A model generated the notes under the pieces. The model made no database searches and was not told where the DNA came from. It saw only the letters and a program-made list of their open reading frames with translations. Source: Echinicola sp. 20G (GTDB lineage: Bacteria > Bacteroidota > Bacteroidia > Cytophagales > Cyclobacteriaceae). Taken from it: a stretch of 64,000 bases of DNA. The DNA lies in NCBI RefSeq assembly GCF_015533855.1, contig NZ_AP024154.1, forward strand, positions 2,672,501 through 2,736,500, read 5' to 3'. The position numbers were made by a program, and so were the translations under genes. Shown here piece after piece: positions 6,527 through 15,527 of the stretch (positions are counted from its first letter, which is position 1; each line of letters begins with the position of its first letter).

Positions 6527-8977
6527 ATGATAGACCAACAAGATATATTGAAGTTTGAGGAAGAGTCGAAGCCTATTGATATCAAGTATTACCTCATCAA
6601 ATACTCTAGGTATTGGCCGATTTATATCATTAGTGTTTTGATGGCACTTACGGTGGCTTTTTTGTACCATCGTTATACTGTGGAGAGGTATGAGGTTCGA
6701 GGAAGTATTTTGATTAAAAGAAATGCTTCTCCTGAGGTTAGAATATTGGACCGGTCCAATATTTTTTCTGAAATGAACAATATGGAGAACGATATTTTAA
6801 TTTTTACCTCTAAAAATCTTGCCGCTGAAGCTTTGAAGAATTTACACTTCGATGTGAGTTATTTTGCTTCAACCAATATCAAGGAGGTTGAGCTGTACGA
6901 CAAATCACCAATTAAGGTAAATGTAGATTGGGATCATTTACAGCTTGAAAATGGATTAATTCAGCTCACGTTGGTTGAGGAAGATGAGTTTGTCTTAAGC
7001 AGAGAGGAGAAAAGCATCGCTAATTATTTTTCAGCTAAAGCCAATGGTCCTGTAGATGAAAATATTATTGAGAAGAGATATACATTTGGTGAAGTCATTG
7101 AGTCTCCCAATTCGAAATTTTCTATAGAAAAGGTAAAGGGCATGAGAGTTGGTGATAAGCTTTCTTTTGTCATACATAATCCTTCGGCCCTGATTGACCA
7201 TTATGCCGATGCCGTATCGGTAAGGCCTCAAAATAATTATGGATCTGTGCTTCAGGTGACTTTGGTTTCTACTGTGGTAGAGAAAGGAAGAGATTATGTG
7301 AATGCCTTAATGGATGCCTATATTCAATATGATTTGAGGGAAAAGAACTTGATATCTGAGAATACCTTGGAGTTTATTGATGAGCAGATGTTTGTTGTGG
7401 AAGACTCCTTGCGGTCTGCAGAGAGAAGGATGCTCAACTTCAAAGTAGAAAATAAGCTGCTCGATTTGGAATCCGAATTTGGTGGTGTTTTAGGTAAGAT
7501 CCATGTTTTGGAAGGCCATATTCAAGAATTGGAGTTTGAGTTGGGTTATTATAATTCCCTGAAATCATATCTTGAAAACAGATCAGAGGATTACGGTGAG
7601 ATTTTGGCTCCATCTATGATGGGTATTTCTGATGGCTTGTTGAACAGCATGACCCAAAGCCTAATTACCATTTCAATGGAAAGGAGGAAATTGCTTTCGA
7701 CTGTGAACGAGAACCATCCCGACATAGAAAAACTTAATGATCAAATTGAAAGATTGAAAGAAAATATTTTTGAGAATATCAAAAACCTTGTGGCCAATAC
7801 AGAGGAGAAGAAGCGGGAGGCAGAATTGAAATTGGCTGAATTTGATAGAGAGTTTGCCAAATTACCACAAGCAGAATCAAATTATACAAATATCTATAGG
7901 GAATATAAGTTAAGAGAAAATTTATATAATTATTTGCTTGAGAAGCGCGCCGAGGCGGGAATAGCCAAGGCATCCAATGTACCAGACAACAGTGTGGTGG
8001 ATTACGCTAGAAAAGGGAATCTGATCTATCCGAAAAAATCACAGAATTATGGGATGGCACTGGGTTTAGGGCTTTTCATTCCCCTGGGAATTTTATTGCT
8101 CTACCATTATTTAAATAATAGAATAATGGATCAGGTGCAATTGAAAAATGCTATCAGAATCCCACTTTTGGGCACTATAGGATATAGTGAGAGGGGAACC
8201 AACATGCTGGTGGCTGAATATCCAAAAGCTATTGTTTCAGAATCATTTCGATCAATCAGGTCGGCTTTGTTCTACATTGCCAGCGAAAGAAAATGTAAGC
8301 GGATTTTGGTTACTTCCAGTGTTTCGGGGGAGGGAAAGACATTTGTGAGTTTAAATATCGCTTCGGCCATGTCATTGAGTGGCAAAAAGACATGTGTCGT
8401 AGGAATGGATCTTAGAAAACCAAGGATAGCTCAATATGTAGGGATAAGTAATAAAAAAGGTCTGTCTTCTTATTTAGTGGATAAGGCAACCAAAGAGGAG
8501 ATTGTTCATCAAACCAAGTATGAAAATCTATATTTTGTCCCTTCTGGGCCAATACCTCCCAACCCTGCTGAACTACTTTTGAAAAATAAACTTGAACATT
8601 TCATCAATGAGCTCGAAAAGGAATTTGATGTGATTGTTATGGATACACCTCCTTTGGCATTGGTGTCTGAGACGATGGACTTATTAAGGTTTTCAGATGT
8701 AAATCTTTACATTGTTCGTCAAGATTATACGCAGAAGAAATACCTTTTGATGATAAATGACCTGTATGAAAATGATCAAGTTAAAGACTTTTACTGTGTA
8801 TTTAATGGATTGAAAGCTGGTGGTGATGTGTATGACTTTGGTGGGTACAATTATGGTTATGGCTACAATTATTCCTATATCAGAAAAAACAAATACACCG
8901 GTAATTACTATGAGGAAGACGCCCATCCAAAATCAGAGGCTTGGTTAAGTCGTCTGATAAGTAAGCTAAAGGGGTGA
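6527..8977 (+). CDS. Wzc-like polysaccharide chain-length regulator / tyrosine autokinase
   Basis: 816 residues. An N-terminal Wzz domain begins with a membrane helix (about 31-50); a long periplasmic coiled region runs to a second helix (about 506-525). The cytoplasmic BY-kinase domain has Walker A SSVSGEGKT (about 598-606), the A' motif GMDLRKP (about 624-630) and Walker B VIVMDTPP (about 699-706). The tail has about a dozen Tyr residues between 765 and 795 (GGYNYGYGYNYSY and NYY), the autophosphorylation cluster. In the family, cycles of tail phosphorylation drive polysaccharide assembly with Wza. No partner phosphatase, flippase, polymerase or glycosyltransferase lies next to it; the next gene is on the opposite strand. 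Confidence 0.92.
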   Translation: MIDQQDILKFEEESKPIDIKYYLIKYSRYWPIYIISVLMALTVAFLYHRYTVERYEVRGSILIKRNASPEVRILDRSNIFSEMNNMENDILIFTSKNLAAEALKNLHFDVSYFASTNIKEVELYDKSPIKVNVDWDHLQLENGLIQLTLVEEDEFVLSREEKSIANYFSAKANGPVDENIIEKRYTFGEVIESPNSKFSIEKVKGMRVGDKLSFVIHNPSALIDHYADAVSVRPQNNYGSVLQVTLVSTVVEKGRDYVNALMDAYIQYDLREKNLISENTLEFIDEQMFVVEDSLRSAERRMLNFKVENKLLDLESEFGGVLGKIHVLEGHIQELEFELGYYNSLKSYLENRSEDYGEILAPSMMGISDGLLNSMTQSLITISMERRKLLSTVNENHPDIEKLNDQIERLKENIFENIKNLVANTEEKKREAELKLAEFDREFAKLPQAESNYTNIYREYKLRENLYNYLLEKRAEAGIAKASNVPDNSVVDYARKGNLIYPKKSQNYGMALGLGLFIPLGILLLYHYLNNRIMDQVQLKNAIRIPLLGTIGYSERGTNMLVAEYPKAIVSESFRSIRSALFYIASERKCKRILVTSSVSGEGKTFVSLNIASAMSLSGKKTCVVGMDLRKPRIAQYVGISNKKGLSSYLVDKATKEEIVHQTKYENLYFVPSGPIPPNPAELLLKNKLEHFINELEKEFDVIVMDTPPLALVSETMDLLRFSDVNLYIVRQDYTQKKYLLMINDLYENDQVKDFYCVFNGLKAGGDVYDFGGYNYGYGYNYSYIRKNKYTGNYYEEDAHPKSEAWLSRLISKLKG

Positions 8978-8982
8978 TGTTT

Positions 8983-10233
8983 TTAAGGGTTTGATTGTTC
9001 CAAAACTTCAAAAATAGCTTTTGCCTTAAGAAGACATTCTTCGTATTCATATTCTGGATTTGCGTCATAGGTAATGGCGCTTCCGGCGGCAAAATAGAGG
9101 TGTTTTTGCTTGGTATCTATGATGATACTTCTTATGATAACACTGAAGTCAAAATCCCCATTTTCATTTATATAACCAACCGTTCCTGAGAACCAACCAC
9201 GCTTAAAGTCTTCGTATTTCTCTATGAGTTCCATGCATTTTATTTTGGGAGCTCCTGTCATGCTACCCATCGGGAAAGTGGCTGCAATGATTTCTTCAAA
9301 AGTAATCCCAGATTTGAGGGTAGAGGATACAGTTGAGATCATTTGCGAAACCTGTTTAAAAGGATAAATACCAAACAGTTCGTCTACCTTAATGGAGCCA
9401 GTAACAGATACTCTGGAGAGATCGTTTCTCATGAGGTCTACAATCATCAAGTTTTCAGCTTTTTCTTTTTCGCTGTGCCTGAGCATGTTTTGAAGTGTTT
9501 TATCCTCCTCTGAAGTCTTTCCTCTTTTTATAGTTCCTTTAATGGGCTGAGCGATGATTTTATCTTTTCTTCTTTGAATAAATCGCTCTGGTGAAGCTCC
9601 AACCAGATAAAGTTGGTTAGCCTTAAAAAAACTGCTAAAAGGCATGGGGGATTTACCCCTAAGATCTTGAAATAAACGGACTGGGTCTAGCTCCTCAAAA
9701 TCGGCATTAAAAGAGATGCAATAATTCAACTCGTAAATGTCTCCTTCCCTGATGTGCTTTTGGATTTTTTTTACGTTGTTGATGTATTTCTCCTTTGAAG
9801 TCCTTATATGGATAGATCCTATTTGAAATAGTTTTCTATTAAGGCTATGATAAGTGATTTTGTCATGGATTTTATTGGGTGTTTCATGTTCAATGATAAC
9901 ATAATCTTCAAAAAATCTAATGGTAAGTTCAGGGGTGAAAAATAAACTCTCAGGGCAACTGGCAAGGGCTTGATTTTGGCTGTGCAGTCTTTCAAACTTA
10001 TTTTTCAGATCATAACTGAAAATCCCTGCTTTTGGTCCGGAAGTTTTGGTCAATTGATTCCAGTTGATCTCATGATTTCCGGCAAAGAGAACATGATCAA
10101 AACCTCCATTAGGATATGGGATGCCGTTTGGGTTGTGATAGGAAACAAATCTGAAATGTTCGCAAACATAGGCAATTGACTTTTCAGTCCATTCAGTAGA
10201 TAGAGGGTATTTCTTGGCACTGTTATCAATCAT
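8983..10233 (-). CDS. pabB: Aminodeoxychorismate synthase component I
   Basis: 416-residue chorismate-binding enzyme of the TrpE/PabB/MenF family. The loop PIKGT (Lys near residue 231) carries the Lys that in PabB forms the covalent intermediate; anthranilate and isochorismate synthases have Ala there. The C-terminal active site GSMTGAPKIKCMELI is near 319-333. It adds ammonia to chorismate to make 4-amino-4-deoxychorismate, leading to p-aminobenzoate and folate. No pabA or pabC lies next to it. Its stop is only 5 bp from the convergent kinase gene stop, with no clear terminator between. A TAnnTTTG-like element lies only 5-12 bp before the ATG, too close for a normal leader. Confidence 0.85.
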   Translation of the reverse strand: MIDNSAKKYPLSTEWTEKSIAYVCEHFRFVSYHNPNGIPYPNGGFDHVLFAGNHEINWNQLTKTSGPKAGIFSYDLKNKFERLHSQNQALASCPESLFFTPELTIRFFEDYVIIEHETPNKIHDKITYHSLNRKLFQIGSIHIRTSKEKYINNVKKIQKHIREGDIYELNYCISFNADFEELDPVRLFQDLRGKSPMPFSSFFKANQLYLVGASPERFIQRRKDKIIAQPIKGTIKRGKTSEEDKTLQNMLRHSEKEKAENLMIVDLMRNDLSRVSVTGSIKVDELFGIYPFKQVSQMISTVSSTLKSGITFEEIIAATFPMGSMTGAPKIKCMELIEKYEDFKRGWFSGTVGYINENGDFDFSVIIRSIIIDTKQKHLYFAAGSAITYDANPEYEYEECLLKAKAIFEVLEQSNP

Positions 10234-10253
10234 GCCTCAAAATTAAAGGAAAG

Positions 10254-10290
10254 GGCATAAAAAAAGAGGAATTCTGCTGAATTCCTCTTT
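10254..10290 (-). terminator. Rho-independent terminator after the YceI gene
   Basis: A perfect 12-bp stem (10263-10274 with 10279-10290), 4-nt loop, followed on the minus strand by a T8 run. It lies between yceI and pabB on the same strand. Confidence 0.9.
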
Positions 10291-10312
10291 AAGTTTATTT
10301 GGCGGTAGTCGC

Positions 10313-11035
10313 TTAGTTAGCCTTGATTTCAAAACCAACGTTTACAGTATTGTAGATGAACTTATCTTTTGCCTTATCTACAGCAGAGCTTTCATCATTG
10401 TAGGACAAACCCCAGTCAGTTCTGTCAATGTTAAAGCCTGCTTTTGCAGATATAGCTCCATCTTGTATAGAAACAGCTGCAGGGAATTTAATGTTTTTTG
10501 TGGTGCCTCTCATGGTTAGGTTTCCGCTGATCCAATGAGTAGGATTCTCAACCATTTGCTCGCTTAGGGTGTTTGGCGTAAATTCTGTTTCAAACTCTTC
10601 TTTGTCTTCGATGGTACTGCCTGCTGTGAAAGGCTCTACAGCTGTAACCTCAAAGGTGGCGCTTGGGTAGTTTGCTACATCAAAAAAGTCAGCAGAGTGA
10701 AGGTGACCTTGAAGCTTACCATAGCTTTCACTTCCTTCCTCTATATCATCTATTTTGAGGCCGGTAATATCAAAGGTAAAAGTACCGCTAGTAATGGCTT
10801 CTCCTTCAATGCTGATTTCACCACCAGTTACCGGGATGGTTCCAAAATGTTTTCCAGCGGGTTTAAAACCTGTCCATGATACTGCACTTTCTGAGGTGTT
10901 GACACTGACTGTTTTGCCAGTGGCTTCGGCTACATCTTGAGCTTCTGTGGTTTCTACTGTTTCGCTTTTTTGGCCGCATGCAACAGCCAATAGGGCACTA
11001 GCAAGTAATATGCCGGTTGTTTTAAATAGTTTCAT
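10313..11035 (-). CDS. YceI-family lipoprotein
   Basis: 240 residues. A lipoprotein signal peptide with lipobox AVAC (Cys20) is followed by a short acidic linker and then a YceI domain: SAVSWTGFKPAGKHFGTI at the start, SGTFTFDITGL, ADFFDVANYPSATFEV, and the closing DRTDWGLSYND. YceI proteins adopt a lipocalin-like barrel that binds isoprenoid-type lipids, quinones or fatty acids. Lipid anchoring places it at the membrane facing the periplasm or cell surface. It stands alone as a single-gene unit with its own terminator. The bound lipid is unknown; quinone binding is only a possibility, though menaquinone genes lie nearby. Confidence 0.88.
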   Translation of the reverse strand: MKLFKTTGILLASALLAVACGQKSETVETTEAQDVAEATGKTVSVNTSESAVSWTGFKPAGKHFGTIPVTGGEISIEGEAITSGTFTFDITGLKIDDIEEGSESYGKLQGHLHSADFFDVANYPSATFEVTAVEPFTAGSTIEDKEEFETEFTPNTLSEQMVENPTHWISGNLTMRGTTKNIKFPAAVSIQDGAISAKAGFNIDRTDWGLSYNDESSAVDKAKDKFIYNTVNVGFEIKAN

Positions 11036-11125
11036 AATTGATCAATTTAGAATGTTCTGTAATTATGTGTATATACATTGAAATTTAAAATTAGGAAAAA
11101 AGGTTCAAAATGTCATTAAAAAATC

Positions 11126-11133
11126 TAGTTTTG
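11126..11133 (+). promoter_or_regulatory. Putative -7 element (TAGTTTTG) for the gamma-carbonic anhydrase gene
   Basis: TAnnTTTG match 48 bp before the ATG. No TTG at the -33 spacing (TTC). Confidence 0.35.
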
Positions 11134-11181
11134 AATATTAACTTTAGTAGAAAAAATTGAAGTATAGTTTATTGCATTATT

Positions 11182-11691
11182 ATGGCTTTGATAAAGGAAA
11201 TAAATGGGAAATGTCCCCAGGTGGGTAAAGATTGTTGGTTGGCGGATAATGCTACTGTGGTGGGAGATGTAATTATGGGAGAGGAATGCACTGTTTGGTT
11301 CAATGCGGTAGTTCGGGGGGATGTTCATGAAATTAGGATAGGTAGCCGTACCAATATCCAAGATGGAGCCATCATCCATTGTACCTACCAAAAAGCGGGG
11401 ACCTATATTGGAGATAATGTTTCTATAGCCCACAATGCCATTGTGCATGGTTGTACCGTCCATGATAATGTTTTGATTGGAATGAATGCTGTAGTAATGG
11501 ACAATGCGGTGGTTCACAGTGGTGCCGTGATCGCAGCAGGTGCCATAGTTTTGGCAGGTACCATTGTTGAAGAGAATAGTATTTATGCAGGCATTCCGGC
11601 AAAAAAGGTGAAAGATACGGGAGATGAAATGCTTGAAGTGATCAAAAGAACTGCAAAGAATTACCCGATGTATTCCAAATGGTATCAATAG
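11182..11691 (+). CDS. Gamma-carbonic anhydrase-family hexapeptide-repeat protein
   Basis: 169 residues, almost all left-handed beta-helix hexapeptide repeats (from VVGDVIMGEECTVW on). The three His that bind zinc in gamma-carbonic anhydrases can be placed in GAIIHCT and IAHNAIVHG. A short C-terminal helix follows. Members of the YrdA/PaaY subfamily form trimers; some have CO2 hydration activity, for others it is unproven, so the catalytic role here is inferred. It stands alone on the plus strand between yceI and the convergent cydB. Confidence 0.85.
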   Translation: MALIKEINGKCPQVGKDCWLADNATVVGDVIMGEECTVWFNAVVRGDVHEIRIGSRTNIQDGAIIHCTYQKAGTYIGDNVSIAHNAIVHGCTVHDNVLIGMNAVVMDNAVVHSGAVIAAGAIVLAGTIVEENSIYAGIPAKKVKDTGDEMLEVIKRTAKNYPMYSKWYQ

Positions 11692-11806
11692 GAAAGTATC
11701 TGCAACTGAATATTCAATTCGTTTAAGCCAAATAGGGTAGTTAAGAATTTGATCAATTTTCTTGACCTATAAATGGAGAATTAAAATTTATCAGGTTAAT
11801 ATTCTT

Positions 11807-12829
11807 TTAAAATTTAGCTTTTGACACTGTTATTGGGCGTTTTTGGAAACTATAGATCAAATAGAACAAGGCAGGTAAAATGAAAATGCTTCCAATGAGC
11901 AATGCCATGCCTAAGCTGAAAATAGTTGCCTCACCAGCTGCCATTTCTTCCAATGTCAAAGTCATTCCTTTCATGATGATAAAGTCTGGATGTTGGCTAG
12001 CAAAAAGTGTTAATAAGATCATGGTAATCTGAAAACCAACCAAAATTCTAGGCCAATATACTTTTTGCTTTTTCAACAAATACCATGTAATAGGAAGTGA
12101 TGCAGTAGCCAATGCCAAAGCTGTAAAGCCAACAGGATGTTGCGACAATTGTTTGAACAGCTGAATTCCTTCAAGCTCACCTATCAAAAAGACCACAGCG
12201 CCCATTGTGACGGTAAGGATGTTCATGCGAAAAGCTTTCTTTCTAAAGAGGTTTCTGTCTTCATCTGTTGTAGCTTCTCCTATCAGATAAACAGCTGCTA
12301 GAAAACCACATATGATAACGGTGAAAATCCCAATACTTAGAGGGAATAGTCCTGTCCAAGGTAAGATATATGCGGATAGAAAGTCTGGTGCTTCCGTGTC
12401 AATTCTTCCTGAAATTACTGTGCCGGCCAAGATGCCAAGAAAAAAAGGTGTCATAAAAGAAGAGTAGACAAAGATAAGATTGTACACCTTCTGGAAATGA
12501 TCTTTTACTGCATCATAATGTCTGAATATAAAAGCTGTACCCCTAGCAATAATTCCAATCAGCAATAAGGATAAAGGAATATGCAAGAATACAGACACGG
12601 TAGTGTAAATTTCCGGAAAGCCTACAAAAAGGATTACAATGGCAATGATCAGCCACATATGATTGGCTTCCCAGATTGGGCCTATTGCCTGATACGTAAG
12701 TAATCGGGTTCGCTCCTTTTGTGAACCTCCTGCAAATAACTCAATAATCCCTGCACCAAAATCAGCTCCTCCAAAAAGAAGGTAAAATAATAGCGATAAG
12801 TATAAGAATGCAATAACAACGTAGAGCAT
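11807..12829 (-). CDS. cydB: Cytochrome bd quinol oxidase subunit II
   Basis: 340 residues with eight or nine predicted membrane helices and the family N-terminus GGADFGAGIIELFAGG. CydB pairs with CydA to form the bd-type terminal oxidase, which takes electrons from quinol (menaquinol in this group) and reduces oxygen with high affinity. The ATG follows the cydA stop with 3 bp between, so the two are translationally close. No CydX or CydCD gene is adjacent. Confidence 0.95.
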   Translation of the reverse strand: MLYVVIAFLYLSLLFYLLFGGADFGAGIIELFAGGSQKERTRLLTYQAIGPIWEANHMWLIIAIVILFVGFPEIYTTVSVFLHIPLSLLLIGIIARGTAFIFRHYDAVKDHFQKVYNLIFVYSSFMTPFFLGILAGTVISGRIDTEAPDFLSAYILPWTGLFPLSIGIFTVIICGFLAAVYLIGEATTDEDRNLFRKKAFRMNILTVTMGAVVFLIGELEGIQLFKQLSQHPVGFTALALATASLPITWYLLKKQKVYWPRILVGFQITMILLTLFASQHPDFIIMKGMTLTLEEMAAGEATIFSLGMALLIGSIFILPALFYLIYSFQKRPITVSKAKF

Positions 12830-12832
12830 GGT

Positions 12833-14158
12833 TTATTGATTTAGTGGTAACGATAGATCCTGATTTTCTTTTAAGTTTTTGATTTGTCTGATGAGCAGTA
12901 AAGATACTATCGCGCTTAGGGATAGGTATATTATCGAATAAAGAATGAATGAATAGACGATTCCCGGCATCGGAGTTACTGCTTCTGAGGTCCTCATTAT
13001 TCCATAAAGAATCCATGGTTGCCTTCCTACCTCAGTCACAAACCAACCTGCTTCTACAGCTATAAAGCCTAAAGGAGTGGCCAAGGCCAATATTATTAAA
13101 TACTTTTTAGAGAAAATGTATTTTTTTGATTTCCATAATCCAAACAGCCAAGTGAGTCCTATCAGCATTAATAACGTCCCACAGCCTACCATAATTTGAA
13201 ATGCAAAGTGGGTTACTGTTACGGGGGGATGTTCTTCTTCAGGGATTTGATCTAGGCCTATTACTTCGGCCTCAAAATCACCATGGGCGAGAAAACTCAA
13301 TGCTCCAGGGATTTTTATTGCATAATTGACCGTTTTATTTTCTTCATCGGGAATTCCCCCGATAATGAGGTCAGCAGACTCTTCGGTATGAAAATGGGCT
13401 TCCATGGCTGCCAATTTAGCAGGCTGTCTTATTGCTACATCTTTGGCTGATATATCTCCACTGATAGGTTGCAATATTGCCGCGATGGCTCCAATGGTCA
13501 AAGCAATTTTTAATGCACTTTGGTGAATGGCATTATTTTTTCCTTTTAATAACATCCAGGCATGTATGCCCGCGACAGCAAAGCACGTGGCTACAAAGGC
13601 GGCCAAAATCATGTGTAAAGCCTGGCTGAACCAAGCTGCATTGAACATGGCCGCTATTGGGTCAATATTGATGTATTCTCCATTGACAAAATCAAAACCT
13701 GCTGGGGAATTCATCCAAGAATTGGCAGCTACTACCAGTATACCGGATGCCAGCCCGCTTACACCAACAACTACTCCTGTGAACCAGTGGAACCATGGGT
13801 TGAATTTATCCCAGCCATAGAGAAAAAACCCAAGAGCAATCGCTTCAATAAAGAATGCTGTCCCTTCCAGTGAAAATGGCATCCCAAAAATAGGTCCTGC
13901 ATGTTTCATGAATTCAGGCCATAGGAGGCCCAATTCAAAAGAAAGCATGGTGCCTGAAACAGCCCCTGTAACAAAGAAAATGGCCACACCTTTGCTCCAA
14001 GCTTTGGTGAGAGTTTTGTATTTGTCTTTTCCGGTTTTGAGGTATTTGTAATGGGAAACAGCCATCAGAAATGGCATGATCATGCCTATACAGGCAAATA
14101 TGATGTGAAAGCCCAGAGAGAGTGCCATTTGGGATCTGGCGGCCATTAAATCATCCAT
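12833..14158 (-). CDS. cydA: Cytochrome bd quinol oxidase subunit I
   Basis: 441 residues and a membrane protein throughout. His18 in SLGFHIIFACIG fits the heme b595 ligand; the GRQPW motif (about 375-381) precedes MRTSEAVTPMPG, a conserved patch in CydA. The quinol-binding Q loop is of the short type, judged by length. The subunit oxidizes quinol on the periplasmic side and carries all three hemes. It is first in the cydAB operon; the 130-bp upstream gap has no exact TAnnTTTG element that I could find. Confidence 0.95.
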   Translation of the reverse strand: MDDLMAARSQMALSLGFHIIFACIGMIMPFLMAVSHYKYLKTGKDKYKTLTKAWSKGVAIFFVTGAVSGTMLSFELGLLWPEFMKHAGPIFGMPFSLEGTAFFIEAIALGFFLYGWDKFNPWFHWFTGVVVGVSGLASGILVVAANSWMNSPAGFDFVNGEYINIDPIAAMFNAAWFSQALHMILAAFVATCFAVAGIHAWMLLKGKNNAIHQSALKIALTIGAIAAILQPISGDISAKDVAIRQPAKLAAMEAHFHTEESADLIIGGIPDEENKTVNYAIKIPGALSFLAHGDFEAEVIGLDQIPEEEHPPVTVTHFAFQIMVGCGTLLMLIGLTWLFGLWKSKKYIFSKKYLIILALATPLGFIAVEAGWFVTEVGRQPWILYGIMRTSEAVTPMPGIVYSFILYSIIYLSLSAIVSLLLIRQIKNLKENQDLSLPLNQ

Positions 14159-14290
14159 AACGGAAAGGTTAAAAATTCATAAATCCTTGCTTCAATTTAC
14201 GGTATTTGGGTCATGAAGTTGGCTAGACTAAATTAATAATTATGAGCTGAAAAAATGGTTAAAAGATGGTTTTTTAGGTGGAATAAACTT

Positions 14291-15361
14291 TTATTGGGTG
14301 AGTTGGGCGGTTTTGTGTCTGTTGATTTTACCGGATGTTGTTTCAATGAAATTTTCTATGAAATGAATTTTTTTTGGACAAGCATATTTTTCCAGAACTA
14401 CTCGCAATTCTTTTTTAAAATTAGCTGCATTCCAATCTGATGGTTCCTGACTTTCGATGATCAATACCACTTGTTCTCCCCATTTACTATGGGGTTCTGA
14501 AGAAATGAAATATCGGCTGTTATTGAAGAATTTAATGACTTTAGAAGAGATTGATTTTTCTATTTCTTCCGGTTGAATTTTGATTCCCCCGGAGTTGATG
14601 GTGAAATCCGACCGGCCTTTCCAAATGAACTCTTGTGGAGATATAATCTTGACGATATCACTGGTAGTTAATGGATGAAGGGCCATTGGAGCTTTGATGA
14701 CCAATTGATTGTTTTCATTTGTATTGATTTCGACCCCTGGAAGAACACGGTACACAAGTGGAGCAGTTCCAGAAATTTTTGCCAAGGCAATGTGAGAGAC
14801 AGTTTCAGTCATGCCGTATGTCTGAAAGCTGTTACAAGGAAGCTTAGCGATTTCTTTTTGCAATTCATTCGAAAGGGGAGCTCCTCCAATAATCAGGCTT
14901 CTAATGTTTTTAAGTAGTGGGGTACTTTCAATATCGCCTAAACTGTTCTCTATTTGAGCGGGGACCATTGCTACGAAATCAAACTTTTGATTTTGAGGAA
15001 AGCTTTTAAGCGGAAGTCCGTTTGGTTCGATAAGATGGACTTTACTTTTCCATTCCATTGCTCGGACAAGCATCATTTTACCGGCAATCATGGCTGTGTT
15101 TAGACAGCAAAGTAGTTTGGAATCAGCAGTTATTTTGAAAAAGTCACCAGTGGCTTTTGCGCTGTTCTCCATTTGGATTCTTTTAATAGAAATGGTTTTG
15201 GGTTTACCTGTTGATCCAGAGGTTTGGAGGTTGAATTCTTCTTTACCATTTAACCAATCTTTACAGAACAAAAGGGACTCCTGGAAATATGGAGGGAATA
15301 GGCTCCAGTCTCCTTTTTTGATGGCTTCAAAAGTCAATTGATGGTCTTCTATAATGATCAT
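14291..15361 (-). CDS. menE: o-Succinylbenzoate-CoA ligase
   Basis: 356-residue acyl-adenylate-forming enzyme, shorter than the roughly 450-490 residues of proteobacterial and Bacillus MenE. The AMP-binding P-loop is TSGSTGKPK (47-55); YGMTET lies near 182; the hinge segment WKGRSDFTINSGGIKIQ and the C-terminal catalytic Lys region (TTSGKINR) are present. It activates o-succinylbenzoate with ATP and CoA in menaquinone synthesis. The shortening is in the N-terminal half. It is divergent from menB, 166 bp apart. Assignment rests on fold motifs plus the men genes around it. Confidence 0.85.
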   Translation of the reverse strand: MIIIEDHQLTFEAIKKGDWSLFPPYFQESLLFCKDWLNGKEEFNLQTSGSTGKPKTISIKRIQMENSAKATGDFFKITADSKLLCCLNTAMIAGKMMLVRAMEWKSKVHLIEPNGLPLKSFPQNQKFDFVAMVPAQIENSLGDIESTPLLKNIRSLIIGGAPLSNELQKEIAKLPCNSFQTYGMTETVSHIALAKISGTAPLVYRVLPGVEINTNENNQLVIKAPMALHPLTTSDIVKIISPQEFIWKGRSDFTINSGGIKIQPEEIEKSISSKVIKFFNNSRYFISSEPHSKWGEQVVLIIESQEPSDWNAANFKKELRVVLEKYACPKKIHFIENFIETTSGKINRHKTAQLTQ

Positions 15362-15485
15362 ACTTCAAACTAAATTTCCTGCAAATTAAACCATTTTGGG
15401 TAGGTTTAAATTCAGAAAGTGAATTTGTGAGGAGTTAAGGCTTTACAAAAATGTCTTGATCCATGATTAATACCGTTGAGGCTAT

Positions 15486-15493
15486 TATCTTGC
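15486..15493 (+). promoter_or_regulatory. Weak -7-like element (TATCTTGC) before menB
   Basis: Resembles TAnnTTTG with two mismatches, 34 bp before the menB ATG. Similar TATCTTYG elements precede glnN, rmlA and tamB. Confidence 0.25.
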
Positions 15494-15527
15494 GTAGAAA
15501 TCAAAATGAATCAAATTATCAGTTAAT

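Noticed and set aside
10238..10245. TAATTTTG element (minus strand) as the pabB promoter
   Set aside because: Only 5-12 bp before the start codon, which would give a leaderless mRNA, and no -33 element at the right spacing.
11125..11688. 187-codon reading frame antisense to the gamma-carbonic anhydrase gene
   Set aside because: It mirrors the hexapeptide repeats on the other strand; the plus-strand protein has clear zinc ligands and family features.
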